NCBI GenBank assembly: GCA_907164885.2
Contig: OU015496.1
Coordinates: 131,816,875-131,880,874, forward strand
Origin: Dolomedes plantarius
Lineage: Eukaryota; Arthropoda; Arachnida; Araneae; Dolomedidae
Direction of reading: 5' to 3'
DNA: 64,000 nt
The notes beneath the pieces were generated by a model that ran no database searches, was not told where the DNA came from, and saw only the letters and a list, made by a program, of their open reading frames with translations. How positions within the stretch are numbered: position 1 is the stretch's first letter; every line of letters starts with the position of its first letter. The translations under genes and the position numbers were made by a program. Below, piece after piece: positions 63,656 to 64,000 of this stretch.

Positions 63656-63991
63656 TGACATGCAAATAACCCGGAAGATGTTACTTTGTTGGAATTCTTG
63701 ACTCTTGTGTCTCTCCCACTTGAGCATTGGAGGTGGGAAACCGAAAGACTGAAACAGTTCTGTAAACTGGAGCAACGTTGAACAGATGAAGCCCACGATG
63801 TCGAGGTTTTCAGTTCAGCTACCGTAAATGATGGATCGATTTCTGCCACGTGGAGACCGGTTTCTTATCGGTACGTTGTTTACTGGAACTGCATCAAACT
63901 CGCAGATAAAACTGGAATCACACACCAATCACGAAACGCAGGGGGTAATTTGCAAGAAGACACTGTATCATTGGAACTTGAAAAAATTTAG
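63656..63991 (+). pseudogene. Coding-like fragment with a fibronectin type III pattern, at window edge
   Basis: One plus-strand frame is open from 63656 to 63991 except for a TGA at 63779. The first part reads LEFLTLVSLPLEHWRWETER and LKQFCKLEQR. After the stop it reads DVEVFSSATVNDGSISATWR, PVSYRYVVYWN. The W in a first strand and Y-V-V-Y-W in the next are the pattern of FN3 domains, for example in cytokine-receptor-like proteins. It ends at TAG 63989-63991. The region is GC-richer than its neighbours. It may be a retrocopy with one nonsense change, or a real exon starting after the TGA (acceptor-like GAACAG or TTTTCAG nearby). Confidence 0.35.
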
Positions 63992-64000
63992 ACTGTGTAC

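Overview
This is eukaryotic, very AT-rich, gene-poor DNA. The best guess is an orb-weaving spider (Araneidae/Nephilidae-like). The main reason is two Tc1-family transposase copies (16570-18004 and 36548-37979) that match, as far as I remember, a family present in very large numbers in Araneus/Trichonephila-type genomes. The mariner, XPG-nuclease-like and piggyBac remnants fit the same source. There is no prokaryotic organisation, no rRNA, no convincing tRNA and no intact protein-coding gene. The long IYIYIY/HTHTHT frames are translated TA/TG microsatellites. Taxon and family names are recollection, not a database search.

Layout. 1-9 kb: intergenic DNA, a ~160 bp degenerate tandem array (1020-1860), a 206 bp MITE (3221-3426), a 299 bp inverted-repeat element (4771-5069) and microsatellites. 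9-10.5 kb: a mariner-type element with a decayed transposase lacking its catalytic middle. 11.3-13.8 kb: two diverged tandem arrays around a foldback element. 14.6-20.8 kb: a Tc1 end, a 940 bp long-inverted-repeat element, and two homologous but diverged LTR-like blocks on the minus strand, one split by a full-length Tc1 element. 21.8-22.8 kb: a segmental duplication and a candidate promoter plus signal-peptide-like first exon. 24.8-25.6 kb: a rearranged mariner. 27.3-28.7 kb: a ~148 bp satellite holding a clean solo LTR with a GTTTA duplication. 31 kb: three near-identical 165 bp repeats.

32.1-35.6 kb is the most unusual object: a ~3.5 kb element with ~750 bp terminal inverted repeats around a decayed gene for an XPG/PIN-like nuclease with a cysteine-rich C-terminus. 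I suspect an Academ-type DNA transposon or a relative. The inverted repeats contain a copy of part of the N-terminal coding region and a GC-rich hairpin.

35.7-43.1 kb appears to be one TA microsatellite split first by a Tc1 copy and then by a ~4.7 kb LTR retrotransposon. Its two 501 bp LTRs differ at one base, yet its 3.7 kb interior has no coding capacity, so it looks like a very young non-autonomous (LARD-like) element.

43-64 kb: tandem duplications, a palindromic tandem array (44.9-45.35 kb), possible terminal exons (46114, 47745), a 5'-truncated LINE with an RNase H domain (49.07-49.8 kb), 165 bp and ~235 bp arrays (51.8-53.2 kb), a foldback element, a 501 bp hAT MITE with a perfect 8 bp target duplication, a piggyBac deletion derivative with TTAA duplications, and a mariner element. 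The last two sit in successive copies of one ~300 bp repeat. A fibronectin-III-like coding fragment lies at the right edge.

The genes do not form a pathway. The window records layered insertion of at least eight transposon families, with repeats acting as landing sites.
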